Assembly: GCA_016786495.1 (NCBI GenBank)
Contig: JAEUUJ010000002.1
Span: 1-64,000 of the forward strand
Direction of reading: 5' to 3'
Source of the DNA: Cyclobacteriaceae bacterium
GTDB taxonomy: Bacteria; Bacteroidota; Bacteroidia; Cytophagales; Cyclobacteriaceae
DNA length: 64,000 nt
Shown: piece by piece, positions 62,825 to 64,000 of the stretch
Numbering within the stretch: the first letter of the stretch is position 1
Layout of the letters: each line of letters starts with the position of its first letter
Position numbers and translations under genes: made by a program
The notes under the pieces: model-generated
The model's database searches: none
The model's input: the letters and a program-made list of their open reading frames with translations, nothing else
Told to the model about the DNA's origin: nothing

Positions 62825-63832
62825 ATGTCTGTTACAAAAAAATCAATTGAGACTTTCACGCGCCAGTTGGGCGATGCACTGAAGATCGGTCAATCACTTG
62901 ATCTTATGCGTCCGGGAAGTGATATCCGGAATGTGGTGATAGCCGGAATGGGTGGCTCGGGCATCAGTGCGAATCTGGTTGAGTCGTTAACCTGGGGACG
63001 AATTCCAATTCCGATTACGGTTTGCAAAAGCTATACAATTCCGCAGTTTGTTAGCCCGCATACGTTATTCATCGCCAGCTCGTACAGCGGCAATACAGAA
63101 GAAACAATTGCTGCTCTTAATAAAGCGTTACTCAAACGTGCGCACTGCATTGTGATCGCTTCAGGCGGGAAAATTCTTGATATCGCACGCGAATACAACC
63201 TGTTTTACATTCAATTGCCGTTAGGTTGGGCCAGCCCGCGGGCCATGCTGGGTTACAACATGGTGTCGCTGTTGTCATTATTATACCACACCAACCTGAT
63301 CGGTGCTGCCTTTATTAAAGAAACGGAAAACGCGATGGAATATCTCGACCGCAGCGAGAAAGCCATCCAGACAGAAGCCGAGATCATCGCCCGGAAATTG
63401 AAGGGCAAACTGCCGGTTATTTATTGCGACAGCCGGTTACAAGCCATGGCTACGCGTTTTCAGCAACAGCTAAACGAAAACTCAAAACAGCTGGCGCACG
63501 TGAACGTGTTTCCGGAAATGAATCACAACGAATTAACAGGCTGGAAATTCCCGGAGAACCTTTTGCCGATGCTTCAGGTTATCTACCTGTATTCCGACCA
63601 CGACCATGAACGCGTGGAGAAACGCATGGACATTTGCCGGGATATATTCGAAAAGAAATCGAACAGCATTATTGATATCGTGGGCGAAGGAGCCTCACTG
63701 CTCGAACAATATTATTACCTCATCCACTTAACCGACTGGATTTCGTTCTACCTCGCCAAGGAAAATGGGGTTGAGGCCGATCCGATCGAAACGGTGGACT
63801 ACCTAAAAGCCGAGCTGGAAAAAAACAGGTGA
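62825..63832 (+). CDS. Bifunctional phosphoglucose/phosphomannose isomerase
   Basis: 335 aa of SIS domains: VVIAGMGGSGISANLVE, LFIASSYSGNTEETIAAL and the C-terminal block FPEMNHNELTGW with the catalytic His/Glu, as in archaeal and Bacteroidota PGI/PMI enzymes. It interconverts glucose-6-P, fructose-6-P and mannose-6-P. Its stop overlaps the lipB GTG start (GTGA). Confidence 0.92.
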   Translation: MSVTKKSIETFTRQLGDALKIGQSLDLMRPGSDIRNVVIAGMGGSGISANLVESLTWGRIPIPITVCKSYTIPQFVSPHTLFIASSYSGNTEETIAALNKALLKRAHCIVIASGGKILDIAREYNLFYIQLPLGWASPRAMLGYNMVSLLSLLYHTNLIGAAFIKETENAMEYLDRSEKAIQTEAEIIARKLKGKLPVIYCDSRLQAMATRFQQQLNENSKQLAHVNVFPEMNHNELTGWKFPENLLPMLQVIYLYSDHDHERVEKRMDICRDIFEKKSNSIIDIVGEGASLLEQYYYLIHLTDWISFYLAKENGVEADPIETVDYLKAELEKNR

Positions 63833-64000
63833 ACGCAGTTCTCAACCATCAAACAAAATTTATCGACCTGGGGCTGATAGCCTATCAGCAAGCCTGGGAT
63901 TATCAAACCAATCTCTTCAATTCGATTTTAGAAATAAAATCTGCCAATCGCACCGCAGCAGAAGGCGAACAACAATTAACCGACAACTACCTGCTGTTCT
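63829..64000 (+). CDS. lipB: Octanoyltransferase LipB, 5' part only
   Basis: The first 57 codons from a GTG at 63829, running off the window. The start FIDLGLIAYQQAWDYQ is the LipB signature. LipB transfers octanoyl from acyl carrier protein to lipoyl-dependent enzymes. It overlaps the isomerase stop by 4 bp (GTGA). The catalytic Lys and Cys lie beyond the window. Confidence 0.85.
   Translation, partial: MNAVLNHQTKFIDLGLIAYQQAWDYQTNLFNSILEIKSANRTAAEGEQQLTDNYLLF

Overview
The window looks like chromosomal DNA from a Gram-negative bacterium of the Bacteroidota, most likely a Cytophagales-like lineage. The evidence is the gene content (DUF4286 and DUF4293 proteins, an unusually long NusB, Rho with a long charged N-terminal insert, a DUF6090 membrane protein, YwqK/MORN-like secreted proteins, an OmpA-family outer-membrane protein). 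It is supported by promoter boxes of the TAnnTTTG type and by the near absence of Shine-Dalgarno sequences. Both GlnRS and GluRS are present, next to each other and divergent.

Layout. 0-4.9 kb: a two-component system, a tiny membrane ORF, a CDP-glycerol-type glycerophosphotransferase, a small membrane protein and a WYL-like orphan. 4.9-6.0 kb: about 1.1 kb with no convincing intact gene, AT-rich and apparently decaying. 6.0-14.65 kb: a Tn7-like transposition module. It has a divergent XRE regulator, then tniQ/tnsD-like 1, tnsA, tnsB, tnsC and tniQ/tnsD-like 2 in one tightly packed operon, with end-type repeats on both sides and no CRISPR-Cas, TnsE or obvious cargo. 14.65-16.45 kb: an AT-rich lipoprotein with a cysteine-less thioredoxin fold, bracketed by a ~45-bp direct repeat. 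From 16.45 kb onward the sequence is ordinary, more GC-rich core genome: an MFS transporter, RidA, glnS, gltX, saccharopine dehydrogenase, an OmpA protein, serS, rho, a DEAD-box helicase, dihydroorotase, tRNA-His, an M28 peptidase, dxs, scpA, an RND efflux operon, the nusB-ytxH-DUF1573-yajC-ybbR-coaE cluster, an amino-acid dehydrogenase, two ABC exporter half-molecules, truA, a thiolase, a CtpA-like protease, htpG, yraN, a sugar-phosphate isomerase and the start of lipB.

The most interesting system is the Tn7-like element. It keeps the complete heteromeric transposase (TnsA nuclease plus TnsB DDE recombinase, AAA+ TnsC) but has two full-length, divergent TnsD-like target selectors flanking tnsABC. 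This suggests two protein-directed target pathways instead of the TnsD/TnsE or TnsD/CRISPR pairings. Its right end can be placed fairly well (four repeats and a TGT/ACA terminus near 14643). The left end and a target-site duplication could not be settled by reading alone. Other points of note are a probable heterodimeric ABC exporter encoded by two separated convergent genes, promoter boxes placed so close to start codons that leaderless mRNAs are expected, and two dispersed palindromic or REP-like repeats.
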